Assembly: GCF_018139625.1 (NCBI RefSeq)
Contig: NZ_JAGSOH010000062.1
Span: forward strand, 1-42,961
DNA: 42,961 nt
DNA from: Actinospica acidithermotolerans
GTDB taxonomy: Bacteria > Actinomycetota > Actinomycetes > Streptomycetales > Catenulisporaceae
Direction: 5' to 3'
Part shown: one piece after another, positions 27,748 to 35,832 of the stretch
How the letters are laid out: each line of letters begins with the position of its first letter
Position numbering within the stretch: position 1 is the first letter of the stretch
Program-made: the position numbers and the translations under genes
Notes under the pieces: generated by a model
The model's input: only the letters and a program-made list of their open reading frames with translations
Database searches by the model: none
Told to the model about the DNA's origin: nothing

Positions 27748-28267
27748 GGCGGCCCGGCTCGGCCGGCGGGTCCTCGAAGGTCGTGAAAGCGGTCCGGGTC
27801 GTCCGGGCTGTCCGCGTCGTCAGGGCCGGCAGGACTGTCAGGGCCGTCCGGGTCGCCAGCGCCGGAAGCGGGACGAGGCGGGGATATCGACCGTCGAGGT
27901 CGTCATCGGCACGCCGATCCTGTTCCTGTTCGTCGTCACGATGGTCGGGCTCGGGCTCTACGCGCAGAACGTCGGCCAGGTCCAGGACGCGGCGCAGGAC
28001 GCGGCCCGGATGAGCTCGCTGCAGCGGACGACGAGCGACGCGTACAACTTCGCGTACGACGTCGCCAAGGACGACCTCGGCGGCACGTGCAACGACGGCG
28101 CCGGAGGCCTGCCCACCGTCACCGTTCCCACGACGTCGAGCGGCACGGACGGCGTCACGCTGCTCACGATCACGGTCGAGTGCAAGGTGACCGAGCTCGG
28201 CATCACCTACACGATCGACGAATCCTCATACGCTCCGGTCGACACGTATCGGGGTGGGCAGCCGTGA
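27737..28267 (+). CDS. second TadE-like pseudopilin with very long repeat-built leader
   Basis: 176 aa. Its start overlaps the previous gene, and no in-frame start exists closer to the pilin part, so the 49-residue leader is real if the gene is. The leader is strongly basic and Gly/Pro/Gln/Cys-rich, encoded by eight 9-bp units. Processing site EAG then ISTVEVVIGTPILFLFVV, with Glu at +5 (E54). The extracellular part has two cysteines (GTCND, VECKV). Probably a minor pilin distinct from the preceding one. Confidence 0.85.
   Translation: MATRAARLGRRVLEGRESGPGRPGCPRRQGRQDCQGRPGRQRRKRDEAGISTVEVVIGTPILFLFVVTMVGLGLYAQNVGQVQDAAQDAARMSSLQRTTSDAYNFAYDVAKDDLGGTCNDGAGGLPTVTVPTTSSGTDGVTLLTITVECKVTELGITYTIDESSYAPVDTYRGGQP
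27792..27863 (+). repeat. 8 x 9-bp degenerate minisatellite in the TadE-like leader
   Basis: Eight consecutive 9-bp units related to GTCCGGGTC (27792-27800) run without a break. In frame they give (P/Q)-(G/R/D)-(R/C) tripeptides: PGR, PGC, PRR, QGR, QDC, QGR, PGR, QRR. Confidence 0.88.
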
Positions 28268-28749
28268 ATCCCCGTTCTCTGCGACGACGGCTCGGGAAGC
28301 GGAAGCGCGACGAGCGCGGCTCGATGACGGTGTTCGTCGTCCTGTGGTCGCTCGTCATCGTCATGGTCGCGGCCCTCGTGATCGACGTCGGACTGGCCAT
28401 CTCGCAACGCGAACGCGCCGCCGACATCGCGGACCAGGCGGCGCGCGCGGAGGCGCAGAACCTCAGCATCGTCTCGCTGCGGCAGAGCGGCGGCGCGGTG
28501 ATCCAGGACGACGGCTGCCGGCGGGCCACGGACTACCTCGCGGCCGCCGCGGCCAGCGTGCACTACGGAAGCGCGAGCCTGAACACGGGCTACGGCAACG
28601 GGGGGTGTCTGGTGAACGATCCGGGCACGCCGGGCAACTCCGTGACGGTCTCGGTGAACGTCACTTACTCGCCGTTCGTCTTCGATCTGTTTTCGGGGAC
28701 TGTCACGGTCACCGAAACGGGTACGGCTACGGCAGCGACGGGCAATTAG
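28264..28749 (+). CDS. TadG/TadE-like membrane-anchored pilus protein
   Basis: 161 aa from a GTG whose last two bases overlap the previous stop (GTGA). The basic N-terminus ends DERG, then SMTVFVVLWSLVIVMVAALV, a single helix, and IDVGLAISQRERAADIADQA, which matches the N-terminal part of TadG/putative Flp assembly proteins. The +5 position is Phe, not Glu, so it is probably not processed. It is much shorter than a full TadG (no von Willebrand domain). Extracellular Gly/Thr-rich domain with two cysteines. Confidence 0.85.
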   Translation: MNPRSLRRRLGKRKRDERGSMTVFVVLWSLVIVMVAALVIDVGLAISQRERAADIADQAARAEAQNLSIVSLRQSGGAVIQDDGCRRATDYLAAAAASVHYGSASLNTGYGNGGCLVNDPGTPGNSVTVSVNVTYSPFVFDLFSGTVTVTETGTATAATGN

Positions 28750-28772
28750 TCCGAGGGAGGGATGGACGGACC

Positions 28773-31700
28773 ATGAGCGAGATCAGGACCTACCGGCGAA
28801 CGTTCGCTGACGTGCTCCGGGCGTTCGGCGCGATGCTGGTGCTCGTCGTGCTGCTCGGCGCCGTTCCGTTCGCCCTCGTGCGCTTCATCGGCTGGCCGCT
28901 GCCGCATCAGATGCCGACGATGGACCAGCTGCGCAGTCCGCTCAGCGGCGACGTGCTGATCAAGGCGCTCGCGGTCGTCGTCTGGCTGGCGTGGGCCCAG
29001 TTCACCGCGTGCGTCATCGTCGAGTTGTCGAACGCGCGGCGCGGAGTGGGAATCCCCGCGAAGGTTCCGGCCGCCGCGCCGAGCCAGTTCCTGGCGCGCC
29101 AGCTCGTGGCGGCGCTGCTGATGCTGACCGCCACGGCCGCCTCGTTCGCGCCGGACATCACGCATCTCGCGCAGACCCCGGCCGCGATCCCCAGGCCGCA
29201 CACGGCGATCTCGCTGCAGCTCGACGCGGCCGGGACGCCGGCCAAGTCCGGCGGCGGGACGGTGGCGACCACCGGCTCCGGCGGCAGGACCACCGGCAAC
29301 CTGCCGAGCGTGCGCAACGGACATCAGGTGGCGCGCGCGGCGAGCACGTCGCTGACCCAGGTCTCGACGCAGACCGTGGCGGGCACGAAGCTCTACCGCG
29401 TTCAGCCGCCGCACGGCCGCAACTACGACTCGCTCTGGGAGATCGCCGAACGGCACCTCGGCGACGGCCGCCGCTACAAGGAGATCTACGAGCTCAACAA
29501 GGACCGCATCCAGCCGGACGGCCAGCAGCTGACGGACGCCTCGCTCATCCGGCCCGGCTGGATCCTGGAGATGCCCGCCGACGCGACCGGCGGCGACCTG
29601 ATCGCCGAGATGCCGGCCGCCGCCGCCTCGACGACCGTGCCCGAAACCTCGTCGAGCAGTTCGGCGAACGGCGCTTCGGCACAGACGCAGAGCTCGCGCA
29701 CCGACGCCAATGCGCAGACCGTCTCGGCGAACACCGCCGATCAGAGCAAGGGCGGCGGTTCGGTCAACGGCGGTTCGGCGAACGGCGCCTCGGATCAGCA
29801 GAAGGGCGTCGCGCAGGAGGCCGGCTTCGTCTTCGGCAGCGCCGCGACCGCGCCGTCCAAGCTGACCCCGGCCAATCCGCAGGGCGTGAAGGTCAGCCAG
29901 GAGGCCACCGACATCGCGCAGGCCGTCGCCGCGGCCGCGCGGGCCGCCGCCGCGATGGAGAACGCGCAGCAGAACGGCTCGAGCACGGAGCCCGGTGGCG
30001 GGGTGATCACCAGCGCCGGCCTGCCGCGCAACTCGCATCGCGGCTCGACGTCGGCCGACGAGCGGCAGCTCGGCCCGGTCGAGGAGCGCGTGCTCTACGG
30101 CATCGCGGGCTCCCCGCTGATGGCCGCGGGCCTGCTGCTCGCGCTCGGCCGGCATCGCCGCCGCCAGCTGTGGAACCGCGTCGGCGGACGTCGCCCGACC
30201 ACGCCGACCGGGGACGCGGCGGTGGCCGAGGAGTCGATCAGGGTCGGCGCGGGCGAGGTCGAGGTCTGGTTCCTCGACCTGGCGCTGCGCGGCCTGTCCG
30301 CCGAACTGCACAAGCGTGGCCGGGTCCTGCCTCGCGCGAGCGCGTTGCGGCTGCGTTCGCAGGGCATCGAGCTGATGCTGACCGAGACCGCGAACACGAA
30401 GAGTCCCGAGCAGGCGCCGCTGCCGTGGTTCACCGCGTCGGACGGCCGCTCCTGGAACTTCCCGCGCACGGCCATCGGCCAGATCGACTCGGACGCCGCA
30501 CACCAGCGCTTCGCGCCGTACCCCGGCCTCGTCACGATCGGCACCGCCGGCGAGGACCGCATCCTCGTCGACCTGGAAGACACCCCCGGAGTGCTCGCCG
30601 TGTCCGGGCCGCGCGAGCAGGCGAAGGCGCTGATCTCGGCGATGGCCGTCGAACTGGCGACGAACGCCTGGTCGGACCGGATGTCGATCACCCTCGTTGG
30701 ATTCCCCGGCGACCTCACGCCGCTCGCCCCGGCGCGGGTGCGGCACGTGAAGGTGCTCGACGAGATCATTCCGGTGCTGGAGGCAGAGGCCGCCGAGCGC
30801 ACCGAGGCGCTCTCCGGCGCGGGCCTCGACTCCGTGCTCGACTCGCGGATCCGGGCCGGCCAGGCCGGATCCCTCGCGCCGCACTTCGTGCTCGTCGCCG
30901 AGGAGCCGCATCCGGCGATACTCAGCAGGCTGATCGAGATCGCGCCGCAGACCACGCGCGTCGGCATGGGCTTCGTCGTGGCGGGCGACGTGCCGGACGC
31001 GGCCGGTCGACTCGAGGTCGGCGACGACGGCTCGGTGCGCGAGTCCAATTTCGCCGGACTCGACGTGCGCGCCCAACTGCTCCCGGAGGATCAGTACGCG
31101 GCGATCCTCGGCCTGTTCCGGGCCGTCGGCGACGTCGAAGGCGTGCCGCTCAGCGGCGGCGCGGGCGGCGTGGCGCGGGTGGCCGGGGTCGGCTACACGG
31201 GTCCGCTGCCGGACGAGCAGCCGTCGGTCTTCGTGCGGGTACTCGGCGAGCTGGAGACGACCGGCACCGGCATCGCGGAGCCGGAGCGCGCCCCGCTGCT
31301 CAACGAGGCGCTCGTCTTCCTGCTGCACCACCGCGACGGCGTGCACCCGAGCGTGCTGGCCGCAGCGCTCTGGCCGCGCGGCACGACGGCGGACGTGGCC
31401 CGCGCGACGGTGGAGCGGCTCGGCGAGTGGCTGGGCACCGACCCGGACGGGAATCCGAACCTGATCAGGGAGACGGACGGCCGGCTCCGCCTCGGCCCCT
31501 GGGTATGGTCGGACTGGGACATGTTCGAGTCCTTGCAGTCCCGCGCGCTCTACGACGCGAGCCTGCAGTCCCCGGTCCCGCTCGACAACCTGCTGAGCGC
31601 CGCCCTCGACCTGGTCCGCGGCCGGTTCCTGGCGAACAGGACCAAGGGCCGGTACGGCTGGCTGGCGTACGAGATCGTCGAGGCGCAGATCCCGGCGCAG

Positions 31701-31991
31701 ATCGCCGACACCGCGCTGCGGCTGGCCGACGCCCGCATCGCGAACGGCGCCGCGGAGAAGGCCATCGCGGCCGTCGAGGCGGGCCTGAAGGCGAGCCCGG
31801 AGGACGAGGAGCTGTGGCGCGGCCTGCTGCGCGCCGTCTTCGCGACCGGCGACGTGCCGCGGCTGACCCAGACGATCGCCTCACTGCGGGACCGGACGTG
31901 GCGCGTCCACGGCATGCGCGAACTGCACCCGCTCACCGAGGCCCTGATCGCCGAGCTGTCCCCGTCGAGCGCCGCGCCCGTCGAGGCCTGA
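28773..31991 (+). CDS. membrane LysM-BTAD regulator-like protein of the Tad locus
   Basis: 1072 aa. Two or three N-terminal helices (LRAFGAMLVLVVLLGAVPFA, LIKALAVVVWLAWAQFTA, LVAALLMLTATAASF), a LysM domain around residues 207-270 (YDSLWEIAERHLGDGRRYKE), a long Ser/Ala/Gln-rich stretch, another helix near residue 440, then a large cytoplasmic region. It ends in a winged-helix-like segment (HPSVLAAALWPRGTTADVAR) and a BTAD-type helical repeat domain (TAIADTALRLADARIANGAA region to the end). BTAD domains belong to SARP-type activators; tethering one to the membrane with a LysM suggests wall sensing linked to gene control. Last gene of the pilus operon, 24 bp after the TadG-like gene. Role inferred. 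Confidence 0.87.
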   Translation: MSEIRTYRRTFADVLRAFGAMLVLVVLLGAVPFALVRFIGWPLPHQMPTMDQLRSPLSGDVLIKALAVVVWLAWAQFTACVIVELSNARRGVGIPAKVPAAAPSQFLARQLVAALLMLTATAASFAPDITHLAQTPAAIPRPHTAISLQLDAAGTPAKSGGGTVATTGSGGRTTGNLPSVRNGHQVARAASTSLTQVSTQTVAGTKLYRVQPPHGRNYDSLWEIAERHLGDGRRYKEIYELNKDRIQPDGQQLTDASLIRPGWILEMPADATGGDLIAEMPAAAASTTVPETSSSSSANGASAQTQSSRTDANAQTVSANTADQSKGGGSVNGGSANGASDQQKGVAQEAGFVFGSAATAPSKLTPANPQGVKVSQEATDIAQAVAAAARAAAAMENAQQNGSSTEPGGGVITSAGLPRNSHRGSTSADERQLGPVEERVLYGIAGSPLMAAGLLLALGRHRRRQLWNRVGGRRPTTPTGDAAVAEESIRVGAGEVEVWFLDLALRGLSAELHKRGRVLPRASALRLRSQGIELMLTETANTKSPEQAPLPWFTASDGRSWNFPRTAIGQIDSDAAHQRFAPYPGLVTIGTAGEDRILVDLEDTPGVLAVSGPREQAKALISAMAVELATNAWSDRMSITLVGFPGDLTPLAPARVRHVKVLDEIIPVLEAEAAERTEALSGAGLDSVLDSRIRAGQAGSLAPHFVLVAEEPHPAILSRLIEIAPQTTRVGMGFVVAGDVPDAAGRLEVGDDGSVRESNFAGLDVRAQLLPEDQYAAILGLFRAVGDVEGVPLSGGAGGVARVAGVGYTGPLPDEQPSVFVRVLGELETTGTGIAEPERAPLLNEALVFLLHHRDGVHPSVLAAALWPRGTTADVARATVERLGEWLGTDPDGNPNLIRETDGRLRLGPWVWSDWDMFESLQSRALYDASLQSPVPLDNLLSAALDLVRGRFLANRTKGRYGWLAYEIVEAQIPAQIADTALRLADARIANGAAEKAIAAVEAGLKASPEDEELWRGLLRAVFATGDVPRLTQTIASLRDRTWRVHGMRELHPLTEALIAELSPSSAAPVEA

Positions 31992-32324
31992 GCGGCCGGT
32001 TCGAGGCCCTGATCGCCGAGCTGTCCCGTCGAGCGGGCGTCCGTCGAGGCCTGTGCGGCCGGTTCGCGGCCGTGCCGACGAGCTGTCCCCGTCGAGCGCG
32101 GCGCCCGCCAGCGCTTGAGCGGCCGGTTCGCGACCGCGCCGACGAGTCCAGCTAAGTCCAGCCGGGGCGAGATCACGACGCCCGCCAGTGTCTGAGCGGC
32201 CGGTTTGCGCCCTTGCCGACTAATCCGGACGATCGAGCGCGGCGCCCGCCGACGCCGGAGCGCCCGGCTTGCACCCTTGCCACCGACTAGCTAGTCAGTC
32301 CAGCCGGGGCGAGATCACGACGCC
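31938..32324. repeat. degenerate ~64-bp tandem array copied from the ends of two convergent genes
   Basis: The last 54 bp of the LysM-BTAD gene plus its stop and GCGGCCGGTTC are repeated, with decay, in about five units ending near 32002, 32065, 32129, 32206 and 32270. The fourth unit carries a perfect 28-bp copy (32155-32182) of the 3' end of the opposing degV gene (32297-32324). It fills the 303-bp gap 31992-32294, where no gene is seen. No terminator is obvious. Confidence 0.85.
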
Positions 32325-33146
32325 GATCACGCCTGGTCCCGCGTGCGCGCCGATGACCGCTCCGACCTCGCTGATCGTCAGCTCGCCGAGCCCGGGCAGC
32401 CGGTGCCGCAGCTGCTCCGCGAGCAGCTCCGCGCGCGGCAGTGAGTTGAGATGGTGCACGGCCACGTCCACCGGCCCGTCGCCCGCCCGCTCCAGGGCGA
32501 CCTGCTCGATCCGGGCCAGCGCGCGGGCGGCGGTCCTGACCTTCTCCAGCGGCGCGACCTGACCGTCCACCAGATGCAGCAGCGGCTTGACCGCGAGGGC
32601 CGATCCGACGAAAGCCTGCGCCTTGCCGATCCGGCCGCCGCGCCGCAGGTACTCCAGCGTGTCGACGTAGAACAGGATCGACGTCATCGTCGAGCGCTTC
32701 GCGGCGATGTCCGCGCAGACCAGCGGACCGGCCCCCGCGTTCGCGGCCTCGGCGGCGGCCAGCGCGGCGTAGCCGAGGCCCATCCCCAGGCTGCGCGAGT
32801 CGACCACCTCGACCGGCACCTGCGCACTCTTCGCGGCCAGCCGCGCCGCCTCGCCGGTGGCGGAGAGCTGCTCGGACAGGTGGACGGACACGATGCCGCC
32901 CGCACCCTGCTCGACGAGCTCCCGATAGCACGCGGCGAACTGCTCGGGGGAGGGGCGCGAGGTGGTCGCGGGCTGCCGTCGGCGCAGCGCGGCCATCAGC
33001 GCGGCCTGCGCCTCGTGCGTCCCTTCGGTGTACGACTCGGTGCCGATCACCACCTGGAGCGGCACTACGACGATGCCCGCCGCGTTCGCCCGCTCCGCCG
33101 AGAGGCACGCCGTCGAGTCCGTCACCACCACCGTCGGGCCAGTCAT
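32295..33146 (-). CDS. DegV family fatty-acid-binding protein
   Basis: 283 aa, ATG at 33146 chosen for the leaderless promoter 7 nt upstream. DegV signature: VVVTDSTACLSAERANAAGI at the start, TTSRPSPEQFAACYREL, VVDSRSLGMGLGY, and FYVDTLEYLRRGGRIGKAQA. DegV/FakB proteins bind fatty acids and, with FakA kinase, feed host or recycled fatty acids into phospholipid; many actinomycete members have no known partner. Convergent with the LysM-BTAD gene, divergent from comEA. Confidence 0.93.
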   Translation of the reverse strand: MTGPTVVVTDSTACLSAERANAAGIVVVPLQVVIGTESYTEGTHEAQAALMAALRRRQPATTSRPSPEQFAACYRELVEQGAGGIVSVHLSEQLSATGEAARLAAKSAQVPVEVVDSRSLGMGLGYAALAAAEAANAGAGPLVCADIAAKRSTMTSILFYVDTLEYLRRGGRIGKAQAFVGSALAVKPLLHLVDGQVAPLEKVRTAARALARIEQVALERAGDGPVDVAVHHLNSLPRAELLAEQLRHRLPGLGELTISEVGAVIGAHAGPGVIGVVISPRLD

Positions 33147-33153
33147 AAATCGC

Positions 33154-33159
33154 ACGATA
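33154..33159 (-). promoter_or_regulatory. leaderless promoter of degV
   Basis: On the minus strand TATCGT (33159-33154) lies 7 nt before the ATG, with CTGTCG (33182-33177) at 17-bp spacing as a weak -35. No ribosome binding site is present, consistent with a leaderless message. Confidence 0.55.
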
Positions 33160-33256
33160 GCCGAAGATCGCTCAGCCGACAGCGGCCTCGCCCCGAAGAG
33201 GCTCACCATTTCGGCGCCATGGTGTGATTCATCGCTGGGCCGAATGTGTGCCGAGG

Positions 33257-33283
33257 TTATCCACACCCGGGGTTTCGTCCACA
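33257..33283 (+). promoter_or_regulatory. two DnaA-box-like sites upstream of comEA
   Basis: TTATCCACA (33257-33265) is a perfect consensus DnaA box. TCGTCCACA (33275-33283) differs by one base from the actinobacterial preference TTGTCCACA. Same orientation, 18 bp start to start, between degV and comEA and about 50-80 bp before the comEA start. Sites are read directly; DnaA control is inferred. Confidence 0.6.
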
Positions 33284-33323
33284 GATCCGGCCGCCGGGAG
33301 AGACGGCCGCCCGGCGCGCCGCC

Positions 33324-33329
33324 TAGCGT
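33324..33329 (+). promoter_or_regulatory. leaderless promoter of comEA
   Basis: TAGCGT ends 7 nt before the ATG at 33337 and no ribosome binding site precedes the ATG. The -35 is not recognisable. Confidence 0.45.
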
Positions 33330-33336
33330 CCGGATC

Positions 33337-34212
33337 ATGAATCAGAACGACAGGCACTGGCGTTGGGCCACGCCGCAGACCGAGGGCGCGGCCGCCGATC
33401 CATCTCTGCTGCCACCCGTGGTGACCAGGCGCGATCGCCTCAAGTCCGCGGTCGCCGACCGGCTGCCCGCCACGCTTCGCGGCCGCTGGGGGCTGGACCG
33501 CACGACGGGCATCGTGCTGGCCGTCAGTGTTCTGCTCGGCGCGCTGCTGATCGGCGGCTGGGCCGTGCTGCGCGCCAGGCCGCATGAGATGTCCGTAGCC
33601 CGCGAACGCCCCCTGGGCGCCGCCCCCGGATCGCCCGACATGGAGACGGGCCCGACACTCCCCGGCGTCCCAGTGGCCACCGACGGCGCCGGTGCCGCCT
33701 CCGGCATGCTCCCCGGCTATGGAACCGCGGTCGGTCCAGCATCCACCTCCACTTCCTCCCCCGGGGTGATCGTCGACGTCGAAGGCAAGGTCGCCAAGCC
33801 CGGTGTCCGCACGCTGCCGACCGGCTCGCGCGTCCTCGACGCCCTCAACGCCGCCGGCGGCGCGCTTCCCGGCACCGACCTGACCGCGCTCAACCAGGCC
33901 CAGGTCCTCGTCGACGGGCAGCAGGTGCTGGTCGGCGTCACCCCGCCGCCGCAGGCCGAGACCGGCGCCCCGTCCGGCCGCGGCAAGAAGTCCCGCGGCC
34001 GGGCCGGCGTCGGCGGAGCCCAGCCCGTCCACCTGAACACCGCAGGCGTCGAAGACCTCGAACAGCTCCCCGGCGTCGGTCCGGCGCTCGCCCAGCGCAT
34101 CGTCGACTTCCGCACCGAGCACGGCCCGTTCCACAGCGTGGACGACCTCCGGCAGGTCAGCGGCTTCGGCGGCCAGCGGTTCGCGAACCTCGCGCCCATG
34201 GTCGCGCTGTAG
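33337..34212 (+). CDS. comEA: ComEA-like DNA-binding competence protein
   Basis: 291 aa. Cytoplasmic N-terminus, one membrane helix (GIVLAVSVLLGALLIGGWAV), linker, an SLBB domain (VIVDVEGKVAKPGVRTLPTG), a basic linker (SGRGKKSRGRAG) and a C-terminal helix-hairpin-helix DNA-binding domain (VHLNTAGVEDLEQLPGVGPA, AQRIVDFRTEHGPF, VDDLRQVSGFG). ComEA captures incoming double-stranded DNA outside the membrane and hands it to ComEC. The next gene is the ComEC channel, 15 bp later. Confidence 0.95.
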   Translation: MNQNDRHWRWATPQTEGAAADPSLLPPVVTRRDRLKSAVADRLPATLRGRWGLDRTTGIVLAVSVLLGALLIGGWAVLRARPHEMSVARERPLGAAPGSPDMETGPTLPGVPVATDGAGAASGMLPGYGTAVGPASTSTSSPGVIVDVEGKVAKPGVRTLPTGSRVLDALNAAGGALPGTDLTALNQAQVLVDGQQVLVGVTPPPQAETGAPSGRGKKSRGRAGVGGAQPVHLNTAGVEDLEQLPGVGPALAQRIVDFRTEHGPFHSVDDLRQVSGFGGQRFANLAPMVAL

Positions 34213-34227
34213 GCGGGGAGCGCGACC

Positions 34228-35832
34228 ATGGGCCGTTCGCATCCCACAGTCCCCGACCTGCGCCTGCTCCCGCCGGTGCTCGCGGGCTGGCTGGCCGTCC
34301 GACTCGGCCTGACTCACGCGCCCGCCACGACGCTCGCGCTCTCCGCGGCGGCCGCCGCCGTCTCCGTGCCAATGCTCTGCTTCTCAGGCCGCTGCAAGCC
34401 GCTCGTCCCCGTCGGCGCGACGTTCCTCGTCGCCGCCTCGCTCGCGACCTCCGCCGCCCTGCACGTCTACGCGCTCCAGCTCGGCCCCGTCTCCGAACTC
34501 GCCGCATCCCGCGCCCGCGTCACCGTGACCGCCGCCGTGACCGGCGACCCCAAGCCGGTCAAAGGCATCATCCTGCTCCCGATCAGCATCGACACGGTCA
34601 CCGCGCACGGCACCGCCCTGCGCGTCCACTCGCGCGCCACCGTCCTGGCCCGCTCCGACAGGTCCGCCGCCTCCTCCGCGGGTGCTTCCGCCGCATCCGG
34701 CCTGTCCGGTGCATCCGGTACGTCCTCCGCGTCTGGTGTGTCCTCCGCATCCCGTGCATCCGATGCGTCCAGCGCGTGGTCGGCACTTTTGCCCTCCATG
34801 CACGTCGAGCTCACCGGCCGTCTCCTCCCGCCGAAGGACCCCGCCGACGGCGACGCCGCCACCCTGACGGTCAATCAGCCGCCCCGGGTCATCGGCGGTC
34901 CGAGCGTCATCCAGAGCATCGCCGGCGCCCTGCGCTCCGACCTCCGCCGCGCCGTCGCCGGGCTGCCGACCGAGCCCGCCGCCGTCCTGCCCGCCCTCAC
35001 GCTCGGCGACACCAGCGCCGTTCCGGCCGACACGACCGCCGACCTGAAGACCGCCGGCCTCAGCTACCTCGTCGTGGTCTCGGGTGAAAACCTGGTCTTC
35101 CTCTCAGCCGCCATCCTCCCGCTAGCCCGCTACGCCGGGCTGCGCGCCCACGCGCTCCCGGTCTTCGCCGCGCTCCTCGCCCTCGGCTTCACCGCCCTCG
35201 CCCGACCCGGGCCGCCGATGGTCCGCGCGACCGTGACCGCGCTGCTCGCGAGCGTCGCCCTCTCGACCGGCCGCCGATTCCGCGGCCTGACCGCGACCGC
35301 GGGAGCCGCCCTCATCCTGATGCTGATCGATCCGTGGCTCGCTCACCAATACGGCTTCGTCCTGTCCGTGGCCGCGACCGCCGGACTGCTGATCAGCGCC
35401 CCCGGCTGGCGGGACAAGCTGATCGTCGTCCACCGCGTGCCGAGTTGGATCGCCACGACCGCCGCGTACACCGCGGCCGCAGAGCTCTACTGTGAACCGC
35501 TGCTCGTGACCTTCACCGGCTCGCTCCCGCTGTACTCAGTGATCTCGAACGTGCTCGCCGTCCCGGCCGCGCCGCCCGCCACCGTGCTCGGCATCGCAGC
35601 GATGGCCGGCTACGCGATCTGGCCTCCCGCAGGTCACGCCGCCGCCTGGTTCGCCCAGTGGCCGACGCGCTGGATCTGCCTGGTCGCGCACGGCGTCGCG
35701 CAGGTCCCCGGCGCCAAAGTCCCGTGGCCGAACGGCCTGGTCGGCATGTCCGCGCTGCTCGGCGCCTACGTCATCGGCCGCAGGCTCACCCGCTCGCTGC
35801 ACCGCATCCACGACCGCCGGAGCCCCGTATGA
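34228..35832 (+). CDS. comEC: ComEC membrane channel half (split ComEC)
   Basis: 534 aa with GGGGAG upstream. N-terminal helices, an OB-like soluble domain interrupted by a Ser/Ala repeat (about residues 147-185), then the competence channel domain (LPALTLGDTSAVP, DLKTAGLSYLVVVSGENLVF, RPGPPMVRATVTALLA, LSVAATAGLLISAPGWRDKL) with about eight helices. It stops after RRSPV where normal ComEC proteins continue into a metallo-beta-lactamase domain; that domain is the next gene, joined by a 4-bp ATGA overlap. Imports single-stranded DNA in competent bacteria. Confidence 0.92.
   Translation: MGRSHPTVPDLRLLPPVLAGWLAVRLGLTHAPATTLALSAAAAAVSVPMLCFSGRCKPLVPVGATFLVAASLATSAALHVYALQLGPVSELAASRARVTVTAAVTGDPKPVKGIILLPISIDTVTAHGTALRVHSRATVLARSDRSAASSAGASAASGLSGASGTSSASGVSSASRASDASSAWSALLPSMHVELTGRLLPPKDPADGDAATLTVNQPPRVIGGPSVIQSIAGALRSDLRRAVAGLPTEPAAVLPALTLGDTSAVPADTTADLKTAGLSYLVVVSGENLVFLSAAILPLARYAGLRAHALPVFAALLALGFTALARPGPPMVRATVTALLASVALSTGRRFRGLTATAGAALILMLIDPWLAHQYGFVLSVAATAGLLISAPGWRDKLIVVHRVPSWIATTAAYTAAAELYCEPLLVTFTGSLPLYSVISNVLAVPAAPPATVLGIAAMAGYAIWPPAGHAAAWFAQWPTRWICLVAHGVAQVPGAKVPWPNGLVGMSALLGAYVIGRRLTRSLHRIHDRRSPV
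34705..34776 (+). repeat. 8 x 9-bp degenerate minisatellite in comEC
   Basis: Eight consecutive in-frame 9-bp units starting TCC/TCT (TCCGGTGCA, TCCGGTACG, TCCTCCGCG and so on) encode Ser-X-Ala/Thr/Val tripeptides in the periplasm-side soluble domain. Less regular related sequence extends about 30 bp upstream. Confidence 0.85.
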
